DNA from: Parus major | Taxonomy: Eukaryota > Chordata > Aves > Passeriformes > Paridae | Direction: 5' to 3' | DNA length: 64,000 nucleotides | Assembly (NCBI RefSeq): GCF_001522545.3 | Contig: NC_031770.1 | Coordinates: 23,482,296-23,546,295, forward strand | In this document: positions 50,624-64,000 of the stretch, piece by piece | Position numbering within the stretch: the stretch's first letter is position 1 | Layout of the letters: the number at the start of each line of letters is the position of its first letter | Made by a program: the position numbers and the translations under genes | Notes under the pieces: model-generated | Told to the model about the DNA's origin: nothing | What the model saw: the letters and a program-made list of their open reading frames with translations, nothing else | Databases searched by the model: none

Positions 50624-53600
50624 ATCCCTGCAGTGCAGCTTTGTCTCTCACAATCATTTTAAGGGCCATCTTAAAAATTCTCAGAAATAAACATGCAAGA
50701 CCTTCAAGCTCTTAGTGTGAAATTGGCACCATATACCACACATGAGTAACATTTCTGTTTTTCCTTTCATTTCCTCATCTTTTTCAGAGAAAAACACAAA
50801 TACAGCAGCTGGAGGACATCATCTTAACTATCAGCCTGTTTTGCTCCTCCCTTGAATAAAATTGCAAATAGGAGTGACCCAGTTTATAAATTGGGAATGT
50901 AGGTATCTTAGAAGTGGGTTTTGTGTCCTGTGCTTGGAAATGGTGGATTACTGCCTGCTGACCAGACCTTGCTGAAATCAGCCACTGGACATCAGCACAA
51001 AGTGAGTAATCCTGTACAGAAACATGTCACCAGCACAAATCCAGTCATCAGAGAGTTCATATCTCAGATTGTGTTTTGCTTCTCTGGAAATGGTCATTTT
51101 TGCTGCAACCAAAGTAGACTGCAAGTAGCAAGTCAGTTAAAAGTTAAGTGCAGCTATTCACAATTCAGAATGTGCTGTTATAAATTATGCAGCACAGGGT
51201 ATAGAAACAGAATTATGAATAATGTTATGGAAATTACTGAGGGAGAGATATTCAAACTAATTTAAAAAAACTCACAACTTGAAATGCTGTGACTTGGGAC
51301 TTCTTGGTTTTGGTCTGCCAAACTGAAAGAGTTTATTTGGGGCTTTAAAGCATTTTCCCATGGGGTTCATGGGCTGTTAAACCTCCTCACTCTTTCCCTA
51401 TACTATACTCACTGGGAGTAGATGTTTACTTGTTTTGGTTTACTTCCTGACACTATCACATTTTTGCATAAATCATTTTACAAAGAATGGTGTTGTGGGC
51501 TCATTCTACTTGTGCTAGCACATTGGCATGCTCGGTCTGACCAAAGAATGAGTCTGCCTCACACTGGAGTGAATATATTCTCATCCCTGCTACACCAAGG
51601 AGAACATTCTGGTTAAAAAAAATCCATCTTGAAAGTGGGAGATGCATGCATATTGTTGTATCTGTGAGAAGTTTTAAGAAGTTTGTTACAAATGTTTGTA
51701 ATATGATGGCTTTTTCCAGCTGTTGCACTCCAATACAAATATCTTAGATCTATCTTTCATCCATGAATTAACTCTCTAAACATGTAAAAATTAGCTAGTA
51801 TCCTGGAGCAGACAGAAATAAAACTGAAACAGTGGTTTTAAAAATCACAGTACTAAATATTGTATTTATAAATGTGGTTACTGTGAGTTAATTAACTTAA
51901 TTAATTACAATTAACACAGAGATTAATTATAAAAATTGTTGTTAAAAGATTTGTTAGGATGGTCTTTTAGCATTCTGTAAAGCTGCTTTAACTTTGAATT
52001 ATAGTTGTTCCCAATGCCTGGGGCTCTACTGCCAGTAGCACTCTGCTTTTAACACTTCTGCAATGTCACCATCACCTTTTTTGAAAGTTACAGTTTAAAA
52101 ATAGCAAAACCCTTAAATATACCCTAAAATTATTACTGGATTACACTTCCTACTGGACACCTGCACTTTATGCAGCCGTTTTAATTGAGAATAAGGTATA
52201 GCCAGAAGTAGTCTGGAATTTTACTTTCAAGAGCATTATTCATTTCTCCCTTGCAGTGTGAAAATTAATGGTGGTTTTGGGCATAACTGACAACCAGAGA
52301 GAGTTTTCCTCCTAGGTTTGTATACTGGGCTCTGCAGAACGTGCTCTGCTGAAGGCTGACTGTGTAAAGTTTATGCTTTCATGTCTCTGTGATGCTGACT
52401 GTGATAAGGGGGAAATGCTGCTTTCCTACTATTTGCACTGGCAGATCCTGTTTGTCTCCTGATGGAAGTGTGCTGAAGGAAGGGCTGAAGCAAACCTGGA
52501 CTAGATCTTGGGGTGTGAATTTCCACACCACTTTCTTCAAAGTGTCTTTGAATACCGTGATAAATGGATGATTTATTTACATTTAGATTGCTATTAGAAT
52601 AATACAGATCACTGGTTCTATTCTTGGCCTCTGCTTTCCACTAAGAAGATTCAGTTGTATGGATTTCTGAATTGGACCTCCACTGAAAGGGACAAAAAAA
52701 AAACATTTAAAACTAGATTTGAATTAATTTGGAATTTTAAAAAGTGCCTTTAACAAAAAGCCATTTGGTCATGGCAACTTTTGGGCCAGTTCAGATGACA
52801 ATCAGTAAAAATTTATTCATTTATGCCAGTGTTAAACTTGATTCTTTGCTTGAGGGAAACTCATTTTCAAAGAACAGTTTTGACTACATGGGTTTAACTT
52901 CTTTACAAGTAATTAAATGCTAAGCATGCAGCATTTCAACCATAGCAAGTTCTTGTGTCTCCAGCTACAAACAAAAATCAATATTTTAGGGCACTGTTTT
53001 GCTGAAGGCATTCAAAATGTTTGAATTTAAACTTTTGAATGTATTTTTGAATAATGTAGTTTATTGCCTACAAATAGTTGATCAGTATTTCCATAAGACA
53101 TTATTCTTCGGTGCTATTTGATTACTACAAATAACCAAAAATTACCTTAGTCACTACTTAATAAAGTCAGAAGCTAACATATAATAGATACATACATGTT
53201 TTTAGTAGGTATTTCCTTGGAATAATTTATAATGGAAATCACTGGGCAACCCAATGATTAATTGGTTTATGGAATCCTATAATATACTATTTCTGGATCC
53301 TATTGAGAAGAGTTATCTCAGGATAATTGAGTTTTGATTACATGGTACAGTAATTCTCATTGATATCTTGTTATGTTGCATAAAAATGTCTAGTGGGTTT
53401 TTTGGGAATTTGAAGAAGGAGGTGACCACAATGCTCTTCCCAGGGCCTGTTCTATGAATTTGAATTTATCTTTCCCTAAAAGTCCTCTCAGTTTTTGATG
53501 ATCTTAATTTAGTCTCATGAATGTTTGGGTTTGGTTTTTTTTGAATCTTGAGAATACTCATTTCCTGTCTATAATCTTCACTCTTTCTTTTATCAAAAGG

Positions 53601-56600
53601 TGGAAATAATTTACTATTCATTGCAGGTTTCTATAACATACCCCATATGGAGTTTTTTATCCATGTTTTTAATTAGCTATTTAAAACACAAACTTTGTTC
53701 ACTAGATCTGCTGAGGGGTAAACATGCACACTTGTATCTGATGATGTATATACAATTCTAAAATAATTTAAACCACTTTACAACTTTATTGGTCACATAA
53801 CAGATGTCCAAATATCTATCTTCACATATTTAATTTGATTTCCCTAAATAAATAACTGAGTGTTTAAAAATTTTTCAGTAGAGTTGCTTATTCTGTTTCT
53901 GAATTGATTTCTACTGGTAATTGTTATAGTCTAGGAAAGTATTTACATGTTATAAAAATATTTTATTAATGCAGTATCTCTACATACTATCCCAGGGATG
54001 TTGTCTTCCTTTTACTATGCACTAAGATTTCCGTAGTGGTCTAAAACTGAACATTACAACTGCCAGCTCTAAGGCTGCTGCTCATTTCTATTGTGTGTTA
54101 CTTTGTACTGTGCTGCATGTCAGTATTCAGTTCACTTTAATAATTTAGTTTAAGTCAGTAACCAAAATCTGATCTACAGCACTATTCCTTATAAAAAATT
54201 TAATTCTGATCACCAGAAGAAGCATGTGGGTTGTACAAGGGCCAAAGGGAAATCAATGCTTTCTTGTATTCTCTGGTCTGTTATTAGGCCAGTGACAACT
54301 TGGATACTGTCAAATGTAATGTAAAACAAATAGTCTTAGCCTCTGGAATACAAAGATACAACTGGGTTATCTCACAGCTTTCCCCTCTCACTAGAAGGTG
54401 CCTCTTACAGTCTAATGAAAGTAAATCCTGATGTGATTGAGAAAGGATTCATGAGCATCAGATATTTTTCCCTAAGCCAGATGACACCAGTAAATTTTTG
54501 CCCTTGGGAGGCATTGCCCACCTTCATGTACATCCCTGCCAGCACCTGGGACAGATGTGCTCCTGTCCTTCCTGCGAGCACTTGCATTTGAGGGGAGATG
54601 CTGGGTGTAAGCTGATATGGAGGTTTCTGCAGCAGGCACTAGGGCAGGTTTTTAGGAGTTCCTACTTGGATGTGCATCCAACATAAATCTTGTAGTCTCC
54701 CACTCAAATTATAGTTCTTCTCAATTGCTTTATAGAGAAAAGTACAGCTGTGATAACATCACCATAGTAAAGCAGTAGGGCTATGAATGTTGTGGAGTTG
54801 TGAAGAAATTTCCTCTGGTTGTGTGCTTTTTCTTTATTTGAGCTTCCAAGATAAATGTCTGCCACTGATGTGCAGTGTCTTCTGTCTCTGTTATGAGGAA
54901 TATTGCTGCTTTTGTGGCAGTGCATACATACTGCATCATAAATCAGGTGGCATATTCCAGAGATAATCACTGTGCAGGCTGGGCTGCTTTGGGCTCTAAG
55001 TGTTACAATCTCATCTAAAAGCTCCTCCAAAAAGAAAACCAGGCCTAAGGGTCCCAGATTTTCAGCAGTATCTGTGCTCCTAGTGAAAACCCTACATTTC
55101 AGATGACTTTGGCATCCTCTAATATCAGCTGTTGAGCTCCAGAAATGTCCAAATTGTTTGAGCACATCACTCCTGACTGACCTTGCCTGAAGCAGAGGCT
55201 CAAAGTCATGCTGAAGTCCCTGTGGCACCTAAGTGGATTCAAACCAGGGATTTCCCTCCTTTTCTTGCTGGGAACGCCAAGTCATTCATCTGTCCTGTGA
55301 CTGCATCTGCCTCCAGTGCTCCTGAATAAGTCTGTCTCTCTTTAGGATTCCCTGTGTGAGACAGTCCTGCTAGGACTTTTTAGAGTTACACAAATAGTAA
55401 GGAAAGATAAAGGCCAGAGGTAAGCAAATCTGAGGCCAAACTGCAAGCCCTGCAGATCCCTCATCTGACAGGCAAGGGAGATTTGACCATAGTGAAGTAA
55501 AGGATAAAGGATTTGAAATAGAATTCAAATAAAAACATTTGAGAGTTGCAGAAAGAACCCCACTAACTTCTAGAGGATTTTATGGCCACTATATGTGTTG
55601 TCTCTTTACAGAGACAACAGGCTGGGAAAAAATGTAAAAATTTTAGTACAGGCATACAGCTTTGGGTTATTTCTGGTAAGAAGTAGCAGTGAGATTGCAA
55701 ACATTTTAAAACACAAAAGGGATGAATGCCTAAAGAAACAAAAGCACGTCCACAAACGTTGTTCTTGTAGTTCAAACCACAGTACAAAGAACCAGTGTGT
55801 GTGTAGGGGGGTTTGTTGCTGGGTTTTGATATTTTTTAAATTCTGTCCCATTTACCATCTGGTTTTCATCCTAGGCATTTTTGAAATGAGAAATCATACA
55901 CTGCACTTGTTATTTAGGTTATTTCTTGCTTCAATTCCTTCTTAAATCTTTGATAAATATCCTCTGGTCTTGATGAACCTGTTCATAAAGTGTTTCTGAA
56001 CTTCAGCTGAATAAAGAACCATTGAGATACCATTTATTAAGAAAAAGATGTTTGTTTTGTGGGGAGAAAACATATTTCTGATGAGAGAATTTTCCAAACT
56101 CCTCTGCATTCACTGTGTACAAAAATTCATTTGATTTATCTGCTCTGGTCTTATCTTCTGAATACCTCTTTTGTGCCTTTACCATTTATTATTGTATAGC
56201 CTTTCTGGAAGGCTTTTGATGGCTCTGTAAAAGGTTTTTTATTACTTTTTTTTAGCTTTTGCAACTTTGTTCTTTAAACTCTTTGGCCCGTTTTGTGTTT
56301 TTAACCTGCCAGAGCTCATTCTCCTTTATTTTTCTCACTTGACCACAATGTCAACTTTTTAAAGGTCACTTTCTCCCTTCTGAAACCTGGCCTAGAGCAG
56401 ATGTAACTGATCAAAGCAATGATGCAGTGAGTTAAAGGTGAAGTTGCTGCTGGTCAGTGAAAGCTGCAGTGTTAATGAGATATCCAGACAGGGGGCAGAG
56501 CTGTGGGGTGGTCAGTAATTGAGCTCAGGAGGACTCAGAGAAAAGTTCAAAGCCTCTTTTTTTGCCTCTCTATGGCAGCTCCTGCCTAGGAATGTGAATA

Positions 56601-57972
56601 AACTGCTGCTGCTTTTTCTTGTCCTGAATACAGTGGGGAAAAAAAATGGCAATTCAAATGACCAGAATTGCATCTAAAAGTCTTTCTTCAGTTTTCCTCC
56701 TAATGGATCTGAGACCCTCAAAACTGGGCTGTCCACTTTGATCAGAAAAGAAAATACTTAAACTGTTGAATGACATTAATATCAAGATTAGAGAGATGCC
56801 ATACATTGTAGCTGTGACACAAAAGAGTGAAGGAATAAAGATTTTACCCTGCAATAGTCTTGTATCAAGGAGAAAATGTAAATAAAACAGTGTTATGTTG
56901 TACTATTACTAATTATGTTAGGACCTGTTGCTCAATGTGCTGGAAGTCTTGGAAGCAGAGCATGCACATTAAAAATTAACACAAAGAAGTTCAGCTGAGG
57001 CAAATATAGAAAACAATTGCTTTTCATTTTTAATTCCAAACCTCTAGCAAGAGTGTTTAAAAGTAAAGTAGGATTTGTTTCAAGGAACAAAGTTTGATGA
57101 ATCTGCATAAAAGAAATCGGCTTGATGTGAAATGGCACCTGTATCTGCAGCATTTGCTCAATTTTTGCCTCCCTTGAGAACATATAAAATAGCATCTAGA
57201 TTTTATTTTTGAATATTTTGAAAAACTGGAAATACGTACTTGCACATGCTTAGTGCAGATGGGGCATTGCTTCACTTAAAATAACCAAAACAGAGTAGCC
57301 AGCAATACCTCTCATACAAGCAGGGTTTAAGAGCTTGGTCTGTTACAGCCAAGAGTTTCAGGCAGTTATTTCTCTGTGAATACCAGCTGGCATAAAAATG
57401 TTCCATAACTGTGCTGCATACAGGGGTTTTATTTCCCACTTTTAATTCCTTTCCCTATCACAGCTTCAGGCTGGCCTGTAAAACTCACTTCAATGTATTG
57501 TTAGGTGTGATGGGATTTACATAGATTTGAAAATCCCCTTACAATAGCGCCTGAGTAATAATTAAGTTGTGTGACTCTTTGCCAATTGCCTTTATTACTT
57601 GAGAAGTAGCACAGACCTTTTTGGATCAAAAGTGCAAGTAGATAAAACTTTGGAATTGCAGCAGTGCCATAAAATGGTGGCTCTACTGTCTTATAAAACA
57701 CTGCACACTCATGTTAATTGTGGGTTTTTTCCAACAATGTGAGGCCTTTGCTTTTATAGTTTTGCTCCTTGTAGTTTCAAAGGCATATCAGTCTCTGAGT
57801 CCTTTGCTTTTAACAAAATAACTATTGATTGGTGGTGAAAGGAACAAAACAATGAAAAAATGCCATTGGACAGCTGATGCAAAAGTATTCTTTTGCTCTT
57901 ATTACTGATGTTGTCAGGAGCTAGTTCTGCATTAGATATGTAGTGCCAAGTTCCCCATCAGTCATCAAGGTG
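50624..57972. other. Unique AT-rich non-coding stretch
   Basis: It holds the longest open frame of the window, 174 codons on the minus strand (54704-55228). Its translation shows no domain, signal peptide or repeat pattern that I recognise, and a chance origin is likely. A 116-codon plus-strand frame (55595-55945) is equally anonymous. A segment around 55035-55060 ('gctgaaaatctgggaccctt' on the minus strand) faintly recalls old amniote CR1-like repeats. A/T words such as TTAATTAA-type runs cluster at 51885-51930. Confidence 0.5.
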
Positions 57973-57986
57973 CCTGCAGCTGCAGG
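57973..57986. repeat. Perfect 14-bp palindrome
   Basis: CCTGCAGCTGCAGG is its own reverse complement and contains a central CAGCTG E-box word. No spacer is present, so a hairpin would need to open the centre. It may be a binding site for a dimeric factor or chance. Confidence 0.8.
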
Positions 57987-60900
57987 TACTTACTGATGCC
58001 ATCAAGATCCAGATATAAAACAGCACACTCTGGAGACAATGTTACTATAGGAAGTAATATAAAAGCTGGTCATTAATGGACACCTCCAGGGACAGGTATG
58101 GAAAAATGCCCAGCCCACGTAGGGTGAATGCAGTTTTATAAGTTTAGCAAATTAGCATAAATGACAAAAATTCCCAATTAGAAGCACAAATAATGAGGTT
58201 ATTCCTCCCTTTGGTTCCACCTCTTCTGGAGCCCTCCTTTCTTGCTGTCAGCTGTACTTTGTTTATGAGGAAGTGTCTTGAGAGACTAGTTCATCCTGGG
58301 TTCACAGAGGAAAAAGCAAGATAGGATTGGGGCCCTTGGAATGAGTTTTGTCTTTCTGTCTATCAGTACTGAGATTATCTAGGAACTATATAACTATACA
58401 ATAATAGTCTACAGAGCTACAAGTATATATGAAGAAAATATGAAAGCAAAAATCAGTTTGGCATCATTACAACCTGTGGGGGGACCTCTGCTCTGCAAAT
58501 CCCATGGTGTATAGCAGTAATGTGATTAATATTGTGGGTGGTAATTTTTTACCACCAAAAAATTTAGTGTGTGACACTATGGAAGGAGAATGCGATAGCT
58601 GCTTTAAACAAAACCAGTCTCACTCCCTTGCACTCAGATTTCATCCTTTGCCAAGACATATGTGGTTTGGCCTGGACAAAGAATGCTGACTATTGCATCC
58701 TCATCTCCTGTTTCTTTTGTGAGTAGTGGCAATCAATGATATTTTGAATGTTTATGCCCCATAGGTGTAGATGATGTCTAGATTTCTTTCAGGTCATTAT
58801 TTTGCTTCAGATCTCTTAAGCCTTGGGCAAAATTTTTGTGTTTCCTCATTCTTTTTGCCTTACATTTTCTTCACCGTCTTGTCCTCTAACCATTGGTCTG
58901 CTTTATTATATGTATCTGGTCATTCAAATGAAATCACACAGATAGTGCCCTGTAGCAATTAATGTGTATCACTTTCACACTCACATTTCCACTTTTGCTT
59001 TTTCCAGTTGATCTTTCTGTCAGGAATTCCCACTGTCTAGCTCTAGCTACCAGCTATTTCTCAGGGCTGGAGAAACATGGCACACCACCTAAGCCTTTCC
59101 AACAAAGGGATGCAGAGGAACTAGGGATTAAAAAACCCCAAATGAAAAATCAGTTAAGGATTTCTATACATTGAAGCAGGATTTCTTGCAGGGCTACCAC
59201 TCTGAAACTCTCCTCTCAGTGTTGGTACCAGTGTGGTTTAGCTTTAGCTTTTCTATCAGAAACACATCCATGTTTCCACGTGCTTTTTTTGTTCTATTTT
59301 TATAATTCTGATCAGGGCTGGGACAATTTTCCTGACACACACCTTAGTTCCACTTCTTCCCCAGGACTTCTCTACTTTAGCCTCTTGTAAAAATGCTGTA
59401 TTTTCCAAAATGCTGCTTTTAAATATACATTCCTTTGAAGTCCTGACTTCTGGATTCCTACCTCTCTTATAAGATTCTCTGTCTCTCCTGTCTAGACCTT
59501 TGTCTCTCCTTACACAATTTGTAAAGTAACACTTTCTAAAAGCAGAAGAAAATAGTATTTTTTTAATAAAATTAAATGGCCCTTTTAAGCATATTTTAAA
59601 TGACATTGAGCCAAAACCTTTACCAGAACTAAACTTCAGGGCTTACTGGCTCCAGCTCAGTTTACTTTTACTTCACAGCTCTTACAATTTCAGTAGCTGT
59701 CAGCTTGAAGTCCCAATTTGAGCTCTCTACTGAGTTTGCTGGCCAAGTTCCCCTAAGGGTGATTGTAAGTGACGGAACAATTAATCAAAAATTTGCAAAG
59801 AACCAAAAATCAAGCAATTCAGAATGAAAATGAATACAACTCTGTATAAAATGTTCCATGTGTAGTTCCTAGGGAATCTAGAAGCATTGAGATCCTGTAA
59901 TAAGATATTTAATCATCTAGAGAAGTTTAAATATTTTTTTTAATGAAATATTTTCATCATGTATTCTTCCTTAGCTAAGCAGTTATTTTTTGGGGAAAGC
60001 AATTGCAGAAGGCTAAAGCCAGTTATACATTCCCAAAGCAGAAAATTAAAAACATAGCAGTTATATAGGGCTCTTTTTTCTAGGATTCAATTAACAATAT
60101 TGATTCTTTTAAAGGACATAGAGGAGACCATCAAGTTTTCAACCACATATATGATTTTGTTGTGTTCTAACCAGAAAGCAACCACGCAAATAGCAGCTTG
60201 GACCTGAGAATCTTAACCTGGAGTCTTCTCTATCTAAACCTGAGATTTTTAAAAAGTTTTTCTTTCAATCTTTATGAAAAGAGAGCACACTTGGAACAGA
60301 AGGCATCTTCTATTTCATTTACTTTATTATACATTGGGCTTATTTAAAAGGCTGATTTACGCTTCTATCACTCCTCTTTAAACCTCAGCCACAACTGAGT
60401 TCATCCTTAGGTTTCATGCAATTCTTTAATTAATATTTTTCACTCTGTTGCCAAACAGTCATGGATGGTATGAATTATCTTGATTCATGCAATGGTGTTA
60501 ATGGAATGCAGATACAGTTCATTTTTAGTTCCATAGCTCAGGCTCTAATATATGTAGCTTTACACCATCAACCAACCACAGCTTCACCAGAGCCTTTTAA
60601 GGTGGAAAGCTTAACACTGCATGGTTACAGCAGTTTAACAAAGATAGTCCTTTCAGGAATCCACTGTCTTTATAGCAAAGACACTGCCTTCTGCCCTGGT
60701 TGCTGGCCATGTGAAGTCATGTTTTTTCTTGGCACCATATTATGTGTTGATTTGGCCACAGGAAATGTTTTGGCTCTTGGCTGTGTCACTTAGGCTGCTT
60801 AAGAGATCTCATAAAAGCCATGTGGGGCCAACACTTTAGCCAAAGCTTCCTAAGCCTTTCCACTGCTGGGATGTCAAAACTTTTTGAAAATCACCTATCA

Positions 60901-63900
60901 AGCCAGCAGAGTCCCAAGGCAGAGCCGAAGAATTCCTGTACTCCAAAAGCTGCTAGGTTATATGGTTTTGAGGTTACAAAACTGAATAATCTGACAAAAG
61001 TTTGTGCAACAGCCTAAGGATTAGCTTTGCTTCTGCCCCTATCTATAGATTACCAGAAGATGTTTTTCTATTGATTTCTTATGCAACAGAAATCCTGTTA
61101 GTCACATGATTCTTCTCCCAAATCCAAATAAAAGCAAGTCAATGAAACCCATTCATTTTTCAGCTGGTTTAGCTATCTGAGCCAGCTTAGCAGATAGTTT
61201 ACAAAAGCCCTCCTGGCAGAAAGGAGAGCAGGGATAAGCACTTGAGGATTTAGTATGGGGAGTCAGCTCTTTCACTAGGATAAAAGCGCTTATTTTGGAA
61301 AGAAGCAAAGCTTTTGAAATGGTGGTTTTCATGCTTTGGTGTGGCAGTTCTGTTTCAGTATTGTTTACCCTTTTGTACATTCCTTCTGAATAACTTCAAA
61401 AACATCTATGTGAAGTATCATTGGTAAGCATTCAGATGATGACTGTTATGATAACATTTAAGTCAGTTTTGCTGGACACCTGTCAGTGAGGGCTTAGGGC
61501 CTCAGCTCAAAAAACAGGCAGAGGTCTGCGATTTTTCCTCTGGCACAATTCCACTTGGCTCCCTTCAGGTCCTTGGCAAGGATGTCTGTGAGCAGAGCAG
61601 GGGTACCAATCGTGGCACCTTGCAGGCCAGGAGGAGCTATGAAACAAGGCCTATGAAACAGAATGCAAACAACTAATCCGTTTCACTGACGCTCTGAGCA
61701 GTAATAAGGTGAAGTTTGCCAAATTACTACAGACTCAGCTGTAATGCTTTCAGTCAGAAACTAGCAACTAGGAAATTAAATGTGTGGTGGAGAGTCTCAT
61801 CAAACTCCACCCAAGAAAAGCATTTAAGCCTGCTGTAATCTCTAGTAGGGAAGAGAGATACTTGTGACCAGGGAAATATTAGCTCTTCTCACTCCTATTC
61901 TCTGCTATTCCTTCATTCATTATGTGTCCCTGTATTTGGTCCTTGATTGTCTTCCCATGCAAAGCAGTAAACAAAATAAGTGGAAAATAAATTCTCTGAC
62001 TTGCAACAACATCCTCTGCAGTACAGTAATTATGGTGACAAAAACCAGCAAGAACTGTAAAAAATGTGATATAGAACTGTACCTAAATTTTGTTTAATAC
62101 ATTCAGAAGGCCAATATATGCAATGGAGATTATACAATAAGGAAAACCTATGTTTCATTTCATTAGAAGAAATGTTGCATCTTAACTCTTCTTGGTTATG
62201 AGAAGTCTGGGAGTCTTGGGGTTAAATCTGATGCAAAGCTGCTTTTCTGATAGAGTTCAGCAAGAAGATTTTCTCCTTCCAAAATACCCAGCATTCTCAG
62301 GAAAAATTGGAATCAGAAGGTCATATTTTTCCCTCAGCTATAAAGAAACATCCAAACTCTTCTTAGTAATTTGCTTTTTAAAACAAGAATTCACATTTCT
62401 TTAAAGTCTGGAAAGCTAAGATGCTTAGTTTGTCCTTAGTGCTAGCAGACCTTAGTGGCACTGGATATTTTTGGCTTATTCCACCAGTTGGAAAGTGTTC
62501 TGACAACTGCTTTTGCTTCCCATTGGCAATCCAGTAGGCTCCAAATGGGGGAGGCTGAGCCATGAGCCTTGTGGTTGCTATTTCTTTCAGCCTTCTTCTC
62601 AGCATTGAATTCTTCAGGGAAACTGTTAGTTAATCATCTTGAGATCTCCTTTTATTTGCAAGCCAATAATCCTCTGAGTGGAAACCTGTACCTGGCTATT
62701 CACTTCAGTGCTGGGGGAGGGAGGATCCATTTGCTCACTCTGTTGTTCTCCTTCCTGGACCTCTTGTGGTGTATTTGCTCTGACAGATGTGACCATCAAA
62801 AAGCTAATTTGACTAAGCTGACTTAACTTCATCCCAGAGTTATCAATCCACAACTAAAGCTCATACTCTGCCCTTCCAAGGCTCTAATACAGAATACTTT
62901 CATCTATTTCCCTAGTAGTTTTATTTGTCTTCATTAAAGATTTTCCTTTCCTGATCCTTGCTGGTTTTCTGTCTGTAACTAAAAAAATCTCTTCTGCTAG
63001 CAAATCCACAGCCAGTTCACTCCTAGTGGACACAAATAAGGGATCCAAATATTGTATAACAAATACTGATATTTTAAAAAATACCGTGATAGCTCACACT
63101 TGCAAAATATTGGTGCAGATAATCTATAAGCCAGTGACTGCATGCTGTGATCATATCTCACCTGGTGTCTCAGAAGTTCTCCCAAACACCTATCTAATGT
63201 TCTCCCATCAAATTAACTTGGCTGCTGCTGAACAGCGGCTGCATGGCCTCATTCCCTCAGGATGCCCATGGAAATGCTGGCCAGATGAGATAGTGAGCCT
63301 TGACTCTGACCTGTGTTCTCACTATTTTCTGAAAGAATGGCTTGTACAATACTGGATTGTCTTATTTATTACTCCTAGTGCAAGCTTGTGGTGTTTTGCT
63401 CTGTCCTAGAATGCTGATGCTCAAAATAAAAGTTGGGAAAGCATAAATGAAATGTGAGATTGCAGTGCTGGAATGCTGTGTTTAAACCTTGAAAAAATTA
63501 CCCCTGGTGCCACCTGCATTTGTCAACCTTGAAACAGAGCCCTGAGATGGGAGCTGTTCCCATGCTTGAAGAGCCAATTCTTTTCCCCTGTGAAAAAAGC
63601 AAAAGAGCTGATTTTCTCTAGGTGAATTCTTTGCTCTGTACAGAGGGAAGAAATCTCTCTGATTTATTTAAAGAAAATCACCTGGCATGCCCATGTGCTC
63701 AGGTTTTCATCTTACTGAGGAGGTGAATTACCAGTCATCAATCCAGGTGACAGATGGAAAAGAGTTTTCTTACGCTTGCCTGAGCCACTCCAGTTCCAAG
63801 TCCCAAAGCAGTTTATCTGCCCAGTAGATAACTCTTTGATTTAGAGGCAGTACTCCAAGGTAGGAGGGTGTTACATTTCCACAGAGCAGGGTTCTGAACT

Positions 63901-64000
63901 GTGATGTTGTATTGCTGAAAACATCCTCCTTAAAAGGCCAGTAAAATCGCCTGAGCCCCCTCTTTGTAGGGGAGGAAAGTGACTTACAGCCAGTAACTAA
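57987..64000. other. Unique AT-rich non-coding stretch
   Basis: No recognisable gene or transposon. The longest open frames are 127 codons (63026-63409, plus), 116 codons (59256-59606, minus) and 110 codons (60461-60793, plus), none with a motif I know. A small perfect hairpin lies at 58537-58556. The last few hundred bases show nothing distinctive. Confidence 0.55.
58537..58556. repeat. Perfect hairpin, 8-bp stem and 4-base loop
   Basis: GGTGGTAA (58537-58544) and TTACCACC (58549-58556) are exact reverse complements around a TTTT loop. The stem is too short for a microRNA precursor. It could be a chance inverted repeat or a dimeric protein site. Confidence 0.8.

Noticed and set aside
1..64000. 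CRISPR arrays, tRNA or rRNA genes, bacterial-style operons, phage or toxin systems
   Set aside because: No regularly spaced repeats, no cloverleaf-like segments, no ribosomal sequence and no compact coding runs were seen. The whole window has vertebrate non-coding character.

Overview
This window reads as AT-rich, non-coding vertebrate nuclear DNA, very probably from a bird and possibly a songbird. The bird call rests on three CR1 (chicken repeat 1) non-LTR retrotransposon copies with the usual avian 3' ends, and on a well-preserved solo LTR of a kind I associate with passerine genomes. The songbird part is inference from memory of LTR style, not from a search. I recognise no intact protein-coding gene, tRNA, rRNA, CRISPR array or bacterial operon. 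The longest open frame is 174 codons and resembles no family I know. The window is therefore intergenic, or lies inside one or more long introns.

Layout: 1-10144 is mostly unique AT-rich sequence, with a weak trace of an old amniote repeat near 494-580 and a speculative exon-like segment at 8163-8239. At 10145-10357 there is a 9-bp polypyrimidine minisatellite interrupted by an 82-base N gap. A short CR1 3' end lies at 13008-13100, an almost pure A+T tract at 13554-13671, and a TA-rich inverted repeat at about 16261-16360. The best-defined element is a minus-strand solo LTR at 17716-18364, with TG...CA ends and a perfect 5-bp target-site duplication. A second, less certain LTR-like segment lies at about 25078-25475.

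Further along, 31852-32334 is a 5'-truncated CR1. A longer CR1 at 45899-46842 still carries the remains of the reverse transcriptase end of ORF2, with the catalytic Asp-Asp pair replaced and at least three frame changes. From 46843 to 64000 the sequence is again unique and AT-rich, with short tandem repeats (50555-50623), one speculative terminal-exon-like segment (50788-50859), a perfect palindrome (57973-57986) and a perfect hairpin (58537-58556).

No genes work together here in any way I can support. What the window shows is a record of retroelement insertion and decay plus sequence structures (triplex-prone minisatellite, cruciform-prone TA repeat). Some unique stretches may be conserved regulatory DNA, but only a multi-species alignment can show that. 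I did not find a convincing previously undescribed biological system.
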